Part shown: positions 63,583 through 64,000 of the stretch, piece by piece
How positions within the stretch are numbered: the stretch's first letter is position 1
Layout of the letters: every line of letters begins with the position of its first letter
NCBI GenBank assembly: GCA_948144175.1
Contig: CANXME010002590.1
Coordinates: 744,001-808,000, forward strand
Length of the DNA: 64,000 nt
From: Closterium sp. NIES-65
Taxonomy: Eukaryota > Streptophyta > Zygnematophyceae > Desmidiales > Closteriaceae
Direction of reading: 5' to 3'
The notes under the pieces: generated by a model
What the model was told of the DNA's origin: nothing
Databases searched by the model: none
Seen by the model: only the letters and a program-made list of their open reading frames with translations
Translations under genes and position numbers: made by a program

Positions 63583-64000
63583 TGTTGGGCTGAGAAGGCC
63601 CTTAAGGATCTTTGCAGAGGATAACTCTGGGTAGGAAACTTGTAATAGCGGAAGCGTTTAATGAAACTTGTGAACCGACCTTGCACTAGTGTGTGAGAGC
63701 AAAGTAGATTAAATTAAACAAGCAAATACAAGGTTTTATATAAGGGTACAGGGAATACGAATAGATAGATAACTGTATTGCTGTTGCGATTCGATACAGT
63801 GCGACTCGGGCAACTGTTCTGTAACGAGTCAGTTGTGTGTCCTTAACTGTCGCGCTGTAATTGTCGAGTCAAAGGTCGCTGACCTTTGACTTTCTCGTAA
63901 CCTCCAGGCAGTTACCCTAACCTCCGAGGTTTAACACATGTGCTTTGATTCGGGCTGCTTCGCTAGTGTCTTGGGTTTTGACACGACAGAAGCGCACTAA
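63583..64000 (-). repeat. Start of the right LTR of element G
   Basis: Begins TGTTGGGCTGAGAAGG after the PBS and continues beyond the window. It shares only patches (AGCGGAAGC, AACTGTATT) with the left LTR. Confidence 0.6.

Larger units (their letters stand above)
62779..64000 (-). mobile_element. Element G: short LTR element with unlike LTRs, incomplete
   Basis: A complete LTR (62779-63293, TGTTGGAAATAAG..ATTTCCAACA) is followed by a purine tract, only about 290 bp of internal DNA, a tRNA-Met-type PBS (TGGTATCACGAGC on the minus strand, 63570-63582) and the start of another LTR (TGTTGGGCTGAG.., from 63583) running off the window. The two LTRs are only distantly alike, so this is not a simple TRIM. 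A recombinant or nested pair is possible. Confidence 0.7.

Overview
This is a repeat-saturated, GC-rich stretch of a eukaryotic nuclear genome, most likely a streptophyte green alga or an early-diverging land plant. The support is a spliced plant-type nucleotide-sugar transporter, Copia elements primed by tRNA-Met-like sites, and a Ty3 retrotransposon carrying a cytosine-5 methyltransferase (an arrangement reported, from memory, in charophyte algae and dinoflagellates). A spliced dynein-intermediate-chain-like WD40 gene suggests a lineage that kept dynein. The species cannot be settled from the sequence.

Layout. 1-22.5 kb is host DNA: an 18-bp satellite; the 3' part of the WD40 gene (+, to 3840); a small secreted-protein gene (-, 4499-4864); a foldback MITE (5639-6046); a collapsed Tigger/pogo transposase (-, 6596-7834); several minisatellites; a nucleotide-sugar transporter gene (+, visible exons 11558-19868) whose introns are swollen by satellites and whose exons exist in partial tandem copies; and a basic, two-module secreted-protein gene (-, 20545-21879).

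22.5-64 kb is a nest of LTR retrotransposons that can be unpicked from LTRs and target-site duplications (TSDs). The outer Copia element A (-, 22540-62778) is split by a 35-kb block. That block holds a 5'-truncated Copia B (+, 26281-32118) fused head-on to Copia C (-, 32115-61431). C was entered by Copia D (+, 32410-47631, TSD AAGAC) and Copia E (-, 52707-59999, TSD GCWTG). D was entered by Ty3 element F (-, 37611-45333, TSD GCGT). A's 5' LTR was broken by another LTR element, G (62779 to past the window end).

The two strongest observations are as follows. (1) Element F encodes gag, protease, a C5-methyltransferase with motifs I-X in canonical order, then RT, RNase H and integrase, all in one frame interrupted by a single TAA. 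(2) An 18-bp palindrome, TTTTGAGTCGACTCAAAA, with small variations, occurs five times in the host-gene part, and each time sits between the two copies of a local duplication, several of which copied pieces of exons. The transporter gene also carries thirteen 112-bp and four 120-bp copies of intron-exon boundaries. Together these suggest an active process that duplicates splice-site-bearing segments in this genome.
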